Positions 52,264 to 60,625 of a stretch of DNA of 64,000 nucleotides are shown here, piece after piece; position 1 is the first letter of the stretch; each line of letters starts with the position of its first letter. Source of the DNA: Nocardioides caldifontis (GTDB lineage Bacteria > Actinomycetota > Actinomycetes > Propionibacteriales > Nocardioidaceae). A model generated the notes under the pieces. That model worked only from the letters and a program-made list of their open reading frames with translations. It was not told the origin of the DNA and searched no databases. The position numbers and the translations under genes were made by a program. Where the stretch lies: positions 186,001 to 250,000 of the forward strand of contig NZ_ML701737.1 in the NCBI RefSeq assembly GCF_008087345.1, given 5' to 3'.

Positions 52264-53625
52264 TCAACCCGCGGCCGGGTCCTCCTCGGCTGCCTCGACG
52301 ACCGGGTCGGTCCGTCCGGGCTCCACCTCGGGCGGTGTCTGGTTCAGGTAGACCACCACCGCGTTCAACGCCGCGACGAACGGTACCGCCACGAGCGCAC
52401 CCGCGATCCCGGCGAGGTATACCCCGCAGGCGATCGAGAGGATCACCGCGAGCGGGTGGACCGACACCATCCGGCCCAGCAGGAAGGGCTGCAGGATGTG
52501 CGCCTCGAGCTGCTGCACGCCGATCACGCCCCCGAGCATGATCAGCGCCACGATCGGCCCCTGGTCGACCAGCGCGACGAGGCAGGCCACGAACCCGGAC
52601 ACCGTCGCCCCGACCAGCGGCACGAACGCGCCGAGGAAGACCAGCACCCCGATGGCCGCCACGAACGGCACCTTGAGGATCGCGGCGACGATCATGATGC
52701 CGACCGCGTCGACCAGCGCCACCAGCACCGTCGCCCGCACGAACTGCGTCAGGCTGAGCCAGGCCACCCGGCCGGAGGCGTCGACCCGCTCACGGGCGGC
52801 CCGCGGGAAGAGCCGGACCACCCAGGCCCAGATGGTGCGCCCGTCGGCGAGGAAGAAGTACGTCGCGAACAGCACGATGAAGAACCCGGCGACGATGTGG
52901 GTGATCGTCGTGCCGACGTCCTGCAGCCGACCCACGATCTCCTCGTTGCTGGAGACCACGAGGTCCTGCATCTCCTGGATGCCGTCGTCGATCTGCGCGT
53001 CCGAGACGTGGAACGGGCCGTCCCGCAGCCACGTGCGGATCTCCTCCAGCCCCTCGACCACCCCTTCGGCGAGGTCGTTCGCGCCCTGGATCACCTGCTG
53101 GGTGGCGAAGGTGAGCATCAGCCCGACCACGCCGAGCACCAGCACCACGACCAGCAGCGACGAGAGCCCTCGACCGAAGGCGAGCGCGAGCAGGTTGACC
53201 AGCGGCGCGACCAGGGCGGCGACGAACAGCGCCACCACGACCGGCATCATCACGAGCGAGAAGAACGACACCGCGTAGGCGATCACCGCGCCCGCGGCCA
53301 CGATCACCAGGAACCGCCACGACCAGGCCGCGGCCAGGTCGACGCCGTAAGGCACGCGCGCCGTGCGGAAGTTCGACTGCCCCGCCCGGATGCTCGGCTC
53401 CTCCGGGTCGGCCTCGTCGTGGCGCCGCTCCGCGCGTACCTGGGCCCAGTGCTTGGCGAACTGCGCGGAGAACCGTCGCTCGAACTGGTCGTCGAGCTGC
53501 TCCTGCGACATCGCGCGCCGGCGGCGCCGGCTCAGCACGCCGTGGAGCCGGCCGCCCTCACACGGCGCGCCGGCCCCCTCCGAGCGTGTCTCGTCGGGCG
53601 GGGGGCCGTCCTCTGCGGGTCGCAC
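52264..53625 (-). CDS. AI-2E family transporter
   Basis: A 453-residue PerM/AI-2E (DUF20) family membrane protein. The N-terminal cytoplasmic part (about 100 residues) is followed by helix pairs around 110-190, a long soluble stretch (about 195-255, NDLAEGVVEGLEEIRTW), and four more helices with FLGAFVPLVGATVSGFVACLVAL and GVQQLEAHILQPFLLGRMVSVHPLAVIL, the C-terminal signature. Members export small molecules, ions or AI-2; the substrate is not predictable. The start could be the GTG at 53625 or an ATG at about 53511 (MSQEQLDDQ). Confidence 0.9.
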   Translation of the reverse strand: MRPAEDGPPPDETRSEGAGAPCEGGRLHGVLSRRRRRAMSQEQLDDQFERRFSAQFAKHWAQVRAERRHDEADPEEPSIRAGQSNFRTARVPYGVDLAAAWSWRFLVIVAAGAVIAYAVSFFSLVMMPVVVALFVAALVAPLVNLLALAFGRGLSSLLVVVLVLGVVGLMLTFATQQVIQGANDLAEGVVEGLEEIRTWLRDGPFHVSDAQIDDGIQEMQDLVVSSNEEIVGRLQDVGTTITHIVAGFFIVLFATYFFLADGRTIWAWVVRLFPRAARERVDASGRVAWLSLTQFVRATVLVALVDAVGIMIVAAILKVPFVAAIGVLVFLGAFVPLVGATVSGFVACLVALVDQGPIVALIMLGGVIGVQQLEAHILQPFLLGRMVSVHPLAVILSIACGVYLAGIAGALVAVPFVAALNAVVVYLNQTPPEVEPGRTDPVVEAAEEDPAAG

Positions 53626-53656
53626 CGCGTCAGCGTATGTCGGGGGTGGAACCGGG

Positions 53657-54865
53657 TCAGGACAGCGCGCGGTCGAGGTCGGCGACCAGGTCGTCGACGG
53701 TCTCGATGCCGACCGAGAGCCGGATCAGGTCCGACGGGACCTCGAGGTCGGTGCCGGCCACCGAGGCGTGGGTCATCCGGCCCGGGTGCTCGATCAGCGA
53801 CTCGACGCCGCCGAGCGACTCCCCCAGAGTCCAGAGCTTCGTCGCCCCGCACACCTCGAGCGCCTTCTGCTCCCCTGCCGCGACCCGGAACGAGACGATG
53901 CCGCCGTACCTCTTCATCTGGCGGCTCGCCACCTCGTGGCCGGGGTGCGAGGAGAGCCCCGGGTAGACGACCTCGGAGACACCCGGGTGCTCGGAGAGGA
54001 AGGCGACGACCGCCTCGGCGTTGTCGCAGTGCCGCTCCATCCGCAGCGCCAGCGTCCGCAGCCCCCGCAGGACCAGCCAGGAGTCGAAGGGGCCGGCGAC
54101 GCCGCCGATCGCGTTCTGGTGGTAGCGGATCTTCTCCGCCAGGTCGCCTTCCCGGACGACCAGCGCGCCGCCGACGACGTCGGAGTGGCCGCCGCAGTAC
54201 TTCGTGGTCGAGTGCACGACCGCGTCGGCGCCGAGGGTCAGCGGCTGCTGGAGGTACGGCGAGGCGAAGGTGTTGTCGACGACGAGCAGCGCACCGGCGT
54301 CGTGGGCGATCCGCGCGAGCTCGGGGATGTCGGCGATGTTCAGCAGCGGGTTGGTCGGCGTCTCGACCCAGACGATCCTGGTCTCCCCCGGCCGGATCGC
54401 GGCGGCGACGGCCTCGGGGTCGGAGACGGGCGCCGGCGTGTGCGCCAGCCCCCAGGGGGTCTCGACGCGGTCGAAGAGCCGGTAGGTGCCGCCGTACGCA
54501 TCGTTCGGGATCACCACGTGGTCGCCGGGGCGGCAGACCGAGCGCAGCAACGTGTCCTCGGCGGCGAGCCCGCTGGCGAAGGCGAACCCGTGGTCGCCGT
54601 CCTCGAGCGCCGCGATGCACTCCTCGAGCGCGGTGCGGGTCGGGTTGCCGGAGCGGGAGTACTCGTAGCCGCCGCGCAGCCCGCCGACCCCGTCCTGCAG
54701 GTAGGTGCTGGTCGCGTAGATCGGCGGGATCACCGCCCCCGTCGTCGGGTCGGGCTCGTAGCCGGCGTGGATCGCCCGCGACTCGAACCCCAGCTTCTCC
54801 ACGCCCGCCCGGGCGCTCCCGCCCGCCTGGTCGCCGGTCCGGCCGCCCTTGTCCTCGTCGCTCAT
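53657..54865 (-). CDS. metB: Cystathionine gamma-synthase / PLP trans-sulfuration enzyme
   Basis: A 402-residue Cys/Met metabolism PLP enzyme. Motifs are [64 protein letters not shown] and the PLP lysine in [17 protein letters not shown]. It may run as gamma-synthase or as cystathionine gamma-lyase; actinobacterial enzymes of this type often do both. A probable cystathionine beta-synthase gene enters at the right edge of the window, consistent with trans-sulfuration. ATG at 54865; divergent from msrA. Confidence 0.92.
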   Translation of the reverse strand: MSDEDKGGRTGDQAGGSARAGVEKLGFESRAIHAGYEPDPTTGAVIPPIYATSTYLQDGVGGLRGGYEYSRSGNPTRTALEECIAALEDGDHGFAFASGLAAEDTLLRSVCRPGDHVVIPNDAYGGTYRLFDRVETPWGLAHTPAPVSDPEAVAAAIRPGETRIVWVETPTNPLLNIADIPELARIAHDAGALLVVDNTFASPYLQQPLTLGADAVVHSTTKYCGGHSDVVGGALVVREGDLAEKIRYHQNAIGGVAGPFDSWLVLRGLRTLALRMERHCDNAEAVVAFLSEHPGVSEVVYPGLSSHPGHEVASRQMKRYGGIVSFRVAAGEQKALEVCGATKLWTLGESLGGVESLIEHPGRMTHASVAGTDLEVPSDLIRLSVGIETVDDLVADLDRALS

Positions 54866-54947
54866 GACGACCAACGTACCCACGGGACTATCCGACCCAC
54901 TTGCGTGGTTGCACAGACTGGAAGCCCAGAGAGACCGGAGGAACCCC

Positions 54948-55595
54948 ATGCTGTTCTCGCGCCAGAAGAGCCGCCTGCCCGAGCCGGGCGAGGCGCTGCC
55001 CGGCCGCCCCGCGCCGTGGTTCACCCTCCCGGAGAAGCACCTGGTCCTCGACGCCCCGATCGTCACCGACGAGGTCCCCGAGGGGCTGGAGGTCGCGATC
55101 TTCGGCCTCGGCTGCTTCTGGGGCGCGGAGGAGATCTACTGGCAGAAGCCGGGCGTGTGGTCGACGAGCGTCGGCTACGCCGGCGGGATCACCCCGCACC
55201 CGTCGTACGAGGAGGTCTGCTCCGGGCTGACCGGTCACACCGAGGCCGTCCGGGTCGTCTACGACCCTGCGGTGGTCTCCTACGAGTCGCTGGTCAAGAC
55301 CTTCTTCGAGGTCCACGACCCCACCCAGGGGATGCGGCAGGGCAACGACGTCGGCACGCAGTACCGCTCCGCGATCTACACCACCACGCCCGAGCAGGTC
55401 GAGGTCGCCGAGCGGCTGACGAAGGTCTACGGCGAGGAGCTCGCACGTCGCGGCCTGGGCCCGATCACCACCGAGATCGCCCCGGCGCCGACGTACTACT
55501 ACGCCGAGGAGCTGCACCAGCAGTACTTGGCCCGGAACCCCTTCGGCTACCGCTGCCACGCCAACACCGGAGTCCCCTTCCCCGCCGACGCCTGA
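54948..55595 (+). CDS. msrA: Peptide-methionine (S)-S-oxide reductase
   Basis: A 215-residue MsrA. The active-site Cys is in [15 protein letters not shown] near residue 52; [26 protein letters not shown] and [22 protein letters not shown] follow, all family signatures. It repairs methionine S-sulfoxide in proteins. The ATG has a GGAGGAACCCC ribosome binding site; an N-terminal extension of about 45 residues before the core is usual. After its stop the DNA enters the repeat cluster within 7 bases. Confidence 0.95.
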   Translation: MLFSRQKSRLPEPGEALPGRPAPWFTLPEKHLVLDAPIVTDEVPEGLEVAIFGLGCFWGAEEIYWQKPGVWSTSVGYAGGITPHPSYEEVCSGLTGHTEAVRVVYDPAVVSYESLVKTFFEVHDPTQGMRQGNDVGTQYRSAIYTTTPEQVEVAERLTKVYGEELARRGLGPITTEIAPAPTYYYAEELHQQYLARNPFGYRCHANTGVPFPADA

Positions 55596-55601
55596 GGGAC
55601 C

Positions 55602-55952
55602 TTCGAACCGCCCCTTCTGGCGCGCGCTGTAGGTGTTGAACCGCCCCTCGTGGCGCGCGTAATGGTGTTGAACCGCCCCTTCTGGCGCGTCCGTGCCGAC
55701 CCGAGGGCCACTGGAACGTGCAGCTCTGCCTGAAGCCGGGGTGCATGACCGGTTCTCGAGAGAGCTGCACGTCCGACCGGACCAAGCCCGAAGCCGGATG
55801 GTGTCGAGCCGCCCCTTCTGGCGCGTCGAGACGCCCGCGCAGACGCCGTACGACGAGCAGCAGCACGCCACGAAGGGCGGCTCAACACCAAGCCCGGTCC
55901 ACCACGAAGGGCGGTTCAACGCCTCCAGGCCCACCACGAGGGGCGGCTCAAC
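55602..55952. repeat. Two-sided cluster of GAACCGCCCCTTCTGG repeats
   Basis: Seven copies of an approximately 20-23 base GC-rich element fill the 352-base gap between msrA and the ECF42 gene. Three direct copies start at 55602, 55635 and 55667 (32-33 base period), one more at 55803, and three inverted copies at 55867, 55901 and 55933 (32-34 base period). The last contains the stop codon of the sigma gene. Copies differ at few positions (GAACC/GAGCC, CCCTTCTGG/CCCTCGTGG). The element is the same as in the array at 27272. The inverted layout can fold into long stems. Confidence 0.9.
55716..55772. repeat. Palindromic element with 12-bp arms inside the repeat cluster
   Basis: ACGTGCAGCTCT (55716-55727) and its perfect complement AGAGCTGCACGT (55761-55772) enclose 33 bases that include GAAGCCGGGGTGCATG. 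This is a separate element from the flanking repeats, lodged in the middle of the cluster. It can form a stable stem-loop on either strand. Confidence 0.8.
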
Positions 55953-57231
55953 CAGAGGTGTCGAGGGCGCGGATCTTCCGCCGCAGCAGCTCCTTCTCCC
56001 GCTCGTTGCCGCAGAGCTCGACGGCCCGGGCGAGCTCGGTACGCGCCTCGTCGACCCGGCCGAGGCGGGTCAGCAGCTCGCCCCGGACGCTCGGGAGCAG
56101 GTGGGAGCGGGTCAGCGTGCCGGAGGCGACGAGGTCGTCGACCAGCGGGAGGGCGGCGGCGGGCCCCTGGGCGACGGAGATCGCGACGGCCCTGTTGAGC
56201 TCGACGACCGGTGACGGCGCCAGCCGGGCGAGCGCCTCGTAGAGCACCACGATCCGGTCCCAGTCGGTGTCGTCGACCGAGGGAGCGACCGCGTGGCACT
56301 CGGCGATGGCCGCCTGGAGCCCGTAGGCGCCGAGCCCGCGGCCCACGCTGCCGGCCATCGCGAGGGCCGCCCGTCCCCGCCGGATCGCCGCCCGGTCCCA
56401 GCGCCGCCGGTCCTGCTGCTCGAGGAGGACCGCCTCGCCGTGCTCGTCGACCCGCGCCGGGAACCGGGACGCGGTCAGCTCGAGCAGGGCGAGGAGCCCC
56501 TGGGCCTCGGACTCGTCGGGGAAGAGCCGCGCCACGACGCGGGCCAGCCGGACCGCCTCGTGGGCGAGGTCCGTGCGGATCCAGTCGGTCCCCGACGTGG
56601 CCGCCGACCCCTCGGTGAAGATCAGGTAGACCACGCTGAGCACGGTCCCGAGCCGCTGTCGCCGCTCCTCGACGGACGGCACCTCGAACGGCACCTGCGC
56701 CGCCGCGAGGGTCTTCTTCGCCCGGGTGATCCGGGCCTGCACCGTGGCGGTCGGGACCAGGAACGCCGCCGCGATCTCCTCGCTGGTGAGACCGCCGACC
56801 ACGCGGAGCGTCAGCGCCACGCTCGCCTCCCGCGACAGCACGGGGTGACAGGCGATCAGCACCAGCGCCAGCCGGTCGTCCTCGATCCGGTCGGGGTCCC
56901 ACAGGAGGTCGTCCTCCACTTCGACGACCTCCTGGGCCAGCGCGGCGTACCGCTCCTCCAGCGCCGACCGGCGGCGGAAGGTGTCGATCGCCCGCCGCCG
57001 GCCGACGGTGAGCAGCCACCCGGTGGGGTCGCGCGGCACCCCGTCGCGGGGCCAGGACACCAGCGCCTCGGCGAGGGTGTCCTGGGCCAGGTCCTCCGCG
57101 AGCGAGAAGTCGCCGGTGTAGCGGGCCAGCGCCCCGACCACGCGCGGGGCCTCCCGCCGCCAGACCGCCTCGACGGCCTCGCGGCTCCCGGCCCGTACGG
57201 CGCTCAGAGCTGGCCGGTCGCCTCGCGCCAC
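55948..57231 (-). CDS. ECF42-type sigma factor with C-terminal TPR-like extension
   Basis: A 427-residue sigma factor. The sigma-70 region 2 (residues 15-85: WRREAPRVVGALARYTGDFSLAEDLAQDTLAEAL) and region 4 (about 110-170: LTLRVVGGLTSEEIAAAFLVPTATVQARITRAKKTL) are followed by about 240 residues of helical DUF6596/TPR-like sequence (YLIFTEGSAATSGTDW, RGRAALAMAGSVGRGLGAYGLQAAIAECHA). This layout, together with the overlapping DGPF/YCII gene, identifies the ECF42 group. The GTG at 57231 overlaps the partner gene by 28 bases; no other good start exists. Confidence 0.88.
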   Translation of the reverse strand: MARGDRPALSAVRAGSREAVEAVWRREAPRVVGALARYTGDFSLAEDLAQDTLAEALVSWPRDGVPRDPTGWLLTVGRRRAIDTFRRRSALEERYAALAQEVVEVEDDLLWDPDRIEDDRLALVLIACHPVLSREASVALTLRVVGGLTSEEIAAAFLVPTATVQARITRAKKTLAAAQVPFEVPSVEERRQRLGTVLSVVYLIFTEGSAATSGTDWIRTDLAHEAVRLARVVARLFPDESEAQGLLALLELTASRFPARVDEHGEAVLLEQQDRRRWDRAAIRRGRAALAMAGSVGRGLGAYGLQAAIAECHAVAPSVDDTDWDRIVVLYEALARLAPSPVVELNRAVAISVAQGPAAALPLVDDLVASGTLTRSHLLPSVRGELLTRLGRVDEARTELARAVELCGNEREKELLRRKIRALDTSG

Positions 57232-57623
57232 GCCCGCTCCTTCTGGATCCACACGTTGTCCTGCGGGAACTCGTCGATGCTGGTGACGCGGCGGATCTCG
57301 GTCTTCATGCCCGGGCCGGCCATCGGCGCCTTCTTCGCCCACTCGACGGCCTCCTCCTGCGAGGCCACGTCGAGGATGTAGAAGCCGCCGAACAGCTCCT
57401 TGGTCTCGCCGTAGGGACCGTCCGTCACGACCGGCGGCTCCGAGGAGTAGTCCACGACGACGCCCTTCTCCGCGTCGTCGAGCCCTTCGGCCGCGACCAG
57501 CACGCCGGCCGAGATCATCTCGTCGTTGAACCGGCCCATCGCCTCGAGGATCTCCTCGAACGGCACGTCCTGGAAGGAGGCGAACGCCTCGTCGGTCGCC
57601 CGCATGATCAGCATGTACTTCAC
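57204..57623 (-). CDS. YCII/DGPF domain protein, partner of ECF42
   Basis: A 139-residue YCII-family protein with KYMLIMRATDEAFASF, the DGPF-like VVTDGPYGETKELFGGFYILDV and AVEWAKKAPM. The GTG at 57623 has GGAGAG 4 bases upstream and begins the domain. DGPF proteins are the regular genomic partners of ECF42 sigma factors and often their targets. Biochemical function is unknown; the related YciI fold has a His-Asp site. Confidence 0.88.
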   Translation of the reverse strand: MKYMLIMRATDEAFASFQDVPFEEILEAMGRFNDEMISAGVLVAAEGLDDAEKGVVVDYSSEPPVVTDGPYGETKELFGGFYILDVASQEEAVEWAKKAPMAGPGMKTEIRRVTSIDEFPQDNVWIQKERAWREATGQL

Positions 57624-57717
57624 GGTGCTCTCCTCGTCGTCCCGGGGCCCCTTCTGGCCCCTGCTGCACCAAGGTCGAACGGCACGGCGCCGGATCGACA
57701 CGGCGGGCAGAACAATT

Positions 57718-58149
57718 TCAGACGAGCGGCGGTTCCGCAGGGTGCAGCAGCGAAAGCTGCCCGGTTCGCGCCTGCTCGGTGAGCTCCTGCATCCGCCGGC
57801 GGGAGGCGAACCAGCCCTTCACCTGCTCGGTCTGCAGCAGCGTGCCGTTGCGCGAGACCCGGATCGTCCACGGGATCCCGAAGAGCGACCGCGCGAAGGC
57901 GACCGGCACCACGAGCAGCATCAGCAGCAACAGCTCGACGGCGGCCAGGAGGAAGAACAGCAGCACCGGCAGGAGCAGGATCAGCAGGACCACGGCGATG
58001 ATCGCGGAGATCGGGTCGTCACCGAGGTGGGTGGCGGAGCTGGTCCACCCGTCGGCGCTGCCGCCGGGCAGGTCCCTGACCCGCCGTCGCCAGGGCAGCC
58101 ACTGCCGTTCGATGCGGAAGAAGGAGTTCTCGGGGCCGTAGACGCGCAC
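57718..58149 (-). CDS. Hypothetical membrane protein
   Basis: A 143-residue protein with a basic N-terminus (FRIERQWLPWRRR), two closely spaced membrane helices (about 47-65 and 68-88, IIAVVLLILLLPVLLFFLL then LLLLMLLVVPVAFARSLF) and a C-terminal cytoplasmic part with WTIRVSRNGTLLQTEQVKGWFASRRRMQEL. I used the GTG at 58149; an upstream start at 58164 adds five residues. No family recognised. Confidence 0.72.
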   Translation of the reverse strand: MRVYGPENSFFRIERQWLPWRRRVRDLPGGSADGWTSSATHLGDDPISAIIAVVLLILLLPVLLFFLLAAVELLLLMLLVVPVAFARSLFGIPWTIRVSRNGTLLQTEQVKGWFASRRRMQELTEQARTGQLSLLHPAEPPLV

Positions 58150-58211
58150 AGTGCAGAAGCACACCGGGTCCGTCGGTCACCCGACAAGGACCTGACGTCC
58201 CGTCCTGCGGT

Positions 58212-58826
58212 TCACCGCGACTCGAAGGCGAGGCGGGCGCCGAGGGCGGCGAAGGAAGCGGCGAACGCCTTGCGGAGCCGCTCCAGGAGCCGCGGCCGCG
58301 AGAGCACCTGCTCGCGCAGGGCGGCCGCGCAGCAGCCGTAGCCGGCGAACACCACGAAGGTCATCGCCATGAAGACCGCGCTGAGCGCGAGCATCTGCCA
58401 CGTCGCGCCGCCGATGCCCGGGGTGACGAACTGCGGCAGGAACGCGAAGAAGAACAGCGTCAGCTTGGGGTTCAGCAGGTTCAGCGTGATCCCGGAGCCG
58501 ACCACCGACCGCCACGACCCGCCCCGCGACGACCCGCCCTCGACGACCAGCGCACCGCGGTCGCGCCAGGTCCGCCACGCCATCCACAGCAGGTAGCCGA
58601 CACCGAGGTACTTCAGCACCTGGAACGCCACGCCGCTGGCGTGCAGCACGGCCGCGAGCCCGGTGATGGCCGCGACGAGGTGCGGCACGGTGCCGAGGGT
58701 GCAGGCGAAGGCAGCCACGAGGGCTCCCCGGCTCCCCCGCGCCAACCCGGTGGCGATGGTGAACAGGGCGCCGGTCCCCGGCGTCGCGACGATGACCAGC
58801 GCGGTCAGCAGGAACGTCGGCGTCAT
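58212..58826 (-). CDS. LysE family translocator
   Basis: A 204-residue LysE/RhtB-type exporter of amino acids or related metabolites. It has the N-terminal TALVIVATPGTGALFTIATGLARGSRGAL, five to six helices, and the mid-protein SGITLNLLNPKLTLFFFAFLPQFV, both family hallmarks. ATG at 58826; the open frame to 58862 is not supported. Substrate not predictable. Confidence 0.92.
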   Translation of the reverse strand: MTPTFLLTALVIVATPGTGALFTIATGLARGSRGALVAAFACTLGTVPHLVAAITGLAAVLHASGVAFQVLKYLGVGYLLWMAWRTWRDRGALVVEGGSSRGGSWRSVVGSGITLNLLNPKLTLFFFAFLPQFVTPGIGGATWQMLALSAVFMAMTFVVFAGYGCCAAALREQVLSRPRLLERLRKAFAASFAALGARLAFESR

Positions 58827-58865
58827 CCCTCGATGCTGGCAGCGGTGGCCCCGCACGTCCACCGC

Positions 58866-59837
58866 CTACTCGAGGAAGCCGGCCTCCTTCAGCCAGTCCT
58901 CGGCGACCTTGGTCGGGTCCTCGCCGTCGACGTCGACGCGCGCGTTGAGGTCGAGCAGCACCTCGTCGGTCAGCGCCTCGGAGACCGGGGCGAAGAGCTC
59001 CTCGACCTCCGGGTGGGCGTCGACGACCTCCTTCCGGAACACCGCGGAGACGTTGTACGCCGGGAAGAACCGCCGGTCGTCCTCGAGCACCACGAGGTCG
59101 AGCGCCTTGATCCGGCCGTCGGTGGTGAACACCTCACCGAAGTTGCACTCGCCCTGGTCGGTCGCCGCGTAGATCGCCCCGGTGGCCAGCGTCTTGACGT
59201 TCCCTCGCGGCACGTCGGAGCCGAAGGTGAGGTCGTAGGCCTCGAGCATCGGCTCGAACCCGTCGTTGCGGTTCTTGAACTCCGACTCGACGCAGAACGT
59301 CCGCTGCTCGGGCGGCAGCTCCTGGATCTCCGAGAGCTTGGTGATCCCGAGCTGGTCCAGCGTCTCCTTCGGCGTCGCGAAGCCGTAGGTGTTGTTCATC
59401 GGCGCAGGCTCGAGCCAGACGAGGCCGTTCTCCTCGAGGTCCTCGTCGCGCACCGCCTCGTACTGCTTCTTCTCGTCGGGGATCGGCTTGGTGTGCCCGA
59501 GGTAGCTGATCCATGCCGTGCCGGTGTACTCCCACTCCATGTCGACCTGGCCGTCGACCTGCGCGTAGCGGGCGCTCGCGCTGCCCGGGATGTTCGTCAG
59601 GTCGGTGACCCCGGCGCCGGCCGACTTCAGCAGGATCACCGCGATCTTGCCGAGGACCAGCTGCTCGGTGAAGTTCTTCGAGCCGACCTTGACCTCCGCG
59701 CCGGTCAGGTCGACGTCCTCGACGGGCCCCGCGAGCGTCCCGGTCGGGCTGAACCCGGACGCCGTCCCGAGCCCGCAGCCGGCGAGCGCGAGGAGGACCG
59801 CAATCCCGGCGACGAGTCGTGCGGCAGGAGCGCGCAT
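58866..59837 (-). CDS. Osmoprotectant ABC transporter substrate-binding lipoprotein
   Basis: A 323-residue OpuAC/ProX-like lipoprotein: signal peptide with lipobox LALAGC (Cys near 21), then VKVGSKNFTEQLVLGKIAVILL, DMEWEYTGTAWISYLGHTKPI, APMNNTYGFATPKETLDQLGITKLS and FPAYNVSAVFRKEVVDAHPEVEEL, all typical of glycine betaine/choline/carnitine binders of the OpuC group. The ATG overlaps the permease stop by one base. Last gene of a four-gene operon. Confidence 0.92.
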   Translation of the reverse strand: MRAPAARLVAGIAVLLALAGCGLGTASGFSPTGTLAGPVEDVDLTGAEVKVGSKNFTEQLVLGKIAVILLKSAGAGVTDLTNIPGSASARYAQVDGQVDMEWEYTGTAWISYLGHTKPIPDEKKQYEAVRDEDLEENGLVWLEPAPMNNTYGFATPKETLDQLGITKLSEIQELPPEQRTFCVESEFKNRNDGFEPMLEAYDLTFGSDVPRGNVKTLATGAIYAATDQGECNFGEVFTTDGRIKALDLVVLEDDRRFFPAYNVSAVFRKEVVDAHPEVEELFAPVSEALTDEVLLDLNARVDVDGEDPTKVAEDWLKEAGFLE

Positions 59838-60625
59838 CACAACCCCTTCGGCCGTACGGCGGTCTCGAGCACGCGTCCCAGCCAGTCGACGACCAGCGCG
59901 AGCAGCGCGATGAGGAGCCCGCCGCTGACCAGCACCGACGTGCGGAACAGCGTGATGCCCGTCTGGATCAGCGCGCCGAGACCGCCGGCGTCGATGAAGG
60001 TCGCGAAGGAGGCGACGCCGACGACCAGGACGAGGGCGGTGCGGACCCCCGCCATGATCACGGGCACGGCGAGGGGGAGCTCGATCCGCCACAGCACCTC
60101 GGCGGCGGACATCCCCATCCCGCGGCCCGCCTCGACGAGCGTGGCGTCCACCCCTTGGAGCCCGACGATGGTGTTCCGCAGCACCGGCAGGATGCCGTAG
60201 AGGGTGAAGGCGACGATCGCGGTCCAGAAGTCGAAGCCGAGCCAGATCGCGAAGAGCACGACGAGCCCGATCGCGGGGGCAGCCTGGCCGATGTTCGCGA
60301 CGCCGACGACCAGCGGCGCGGCGCGGGAGAACCCCCGGCGGGTCAGCATGATCCCGAGCGGCACGGCGATCAGCAGCACCAGCACGGTGGCGACCACCGT
60401 GAGCCGGACGTGCTGCCAGGTCAGCCGGCCGATCGCGTCCCACGCGAGCTGCCGCGCCTCGATGTCGTCGAGGTCCGCGGTCAGCCGCCACGCGACCCAG
60501 CCGCCGAGCACCACGAGCACCAGCACCGGGATGCCGGCGAGCAGGAGGAGCTGCTCGCGGTTCGCCGACGACCGGAGCCGCGCGGCACGGCCGGTCGGGG
60601 CGGGCTGCGCGGCGGTGTCCGTCAC
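59837..60625 (-). CDS. Osmoprotectant ABC transporter permease
   Basis: A 262-residue permease of the OpuCB/OpuCD type with helices from residue 27 onward, LPVLRNTIVGLQGVDATLVEAGRGMGMSAAEVLWRIELPLAVPVIMAGVRT (coupling loop) and a C-terminal helix pair. The GTG at 60625 overlaps the ATPase stop. It pairs with the other permease of the operon (61805) to form a heterodimeric channel. Confidence 0.92.
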   Translation of the reverse strand: MTDTAAQPAPTGRAARLRSSANREQLLLLAGIPVLVLVVLGGWVAWRLTADLDDIEARQLAWDAIGRLTWQHVRLTVVATVLVLLIAVPLGIMLTRRGFSRAAPLVVGVANIGQAAPAIGLVVLFAIWLGFDFWTAIVAFTLYGILPVLRNTIVGLQGVDATLVEAGRGMGMSAAEVLWRIELPLAVPVIMAGVRTALVLVVGVASFATFIDAGGLGALIQTGITLFRTSVLVSGGLLIALLALVVDWLGRVLETAVRPKGL

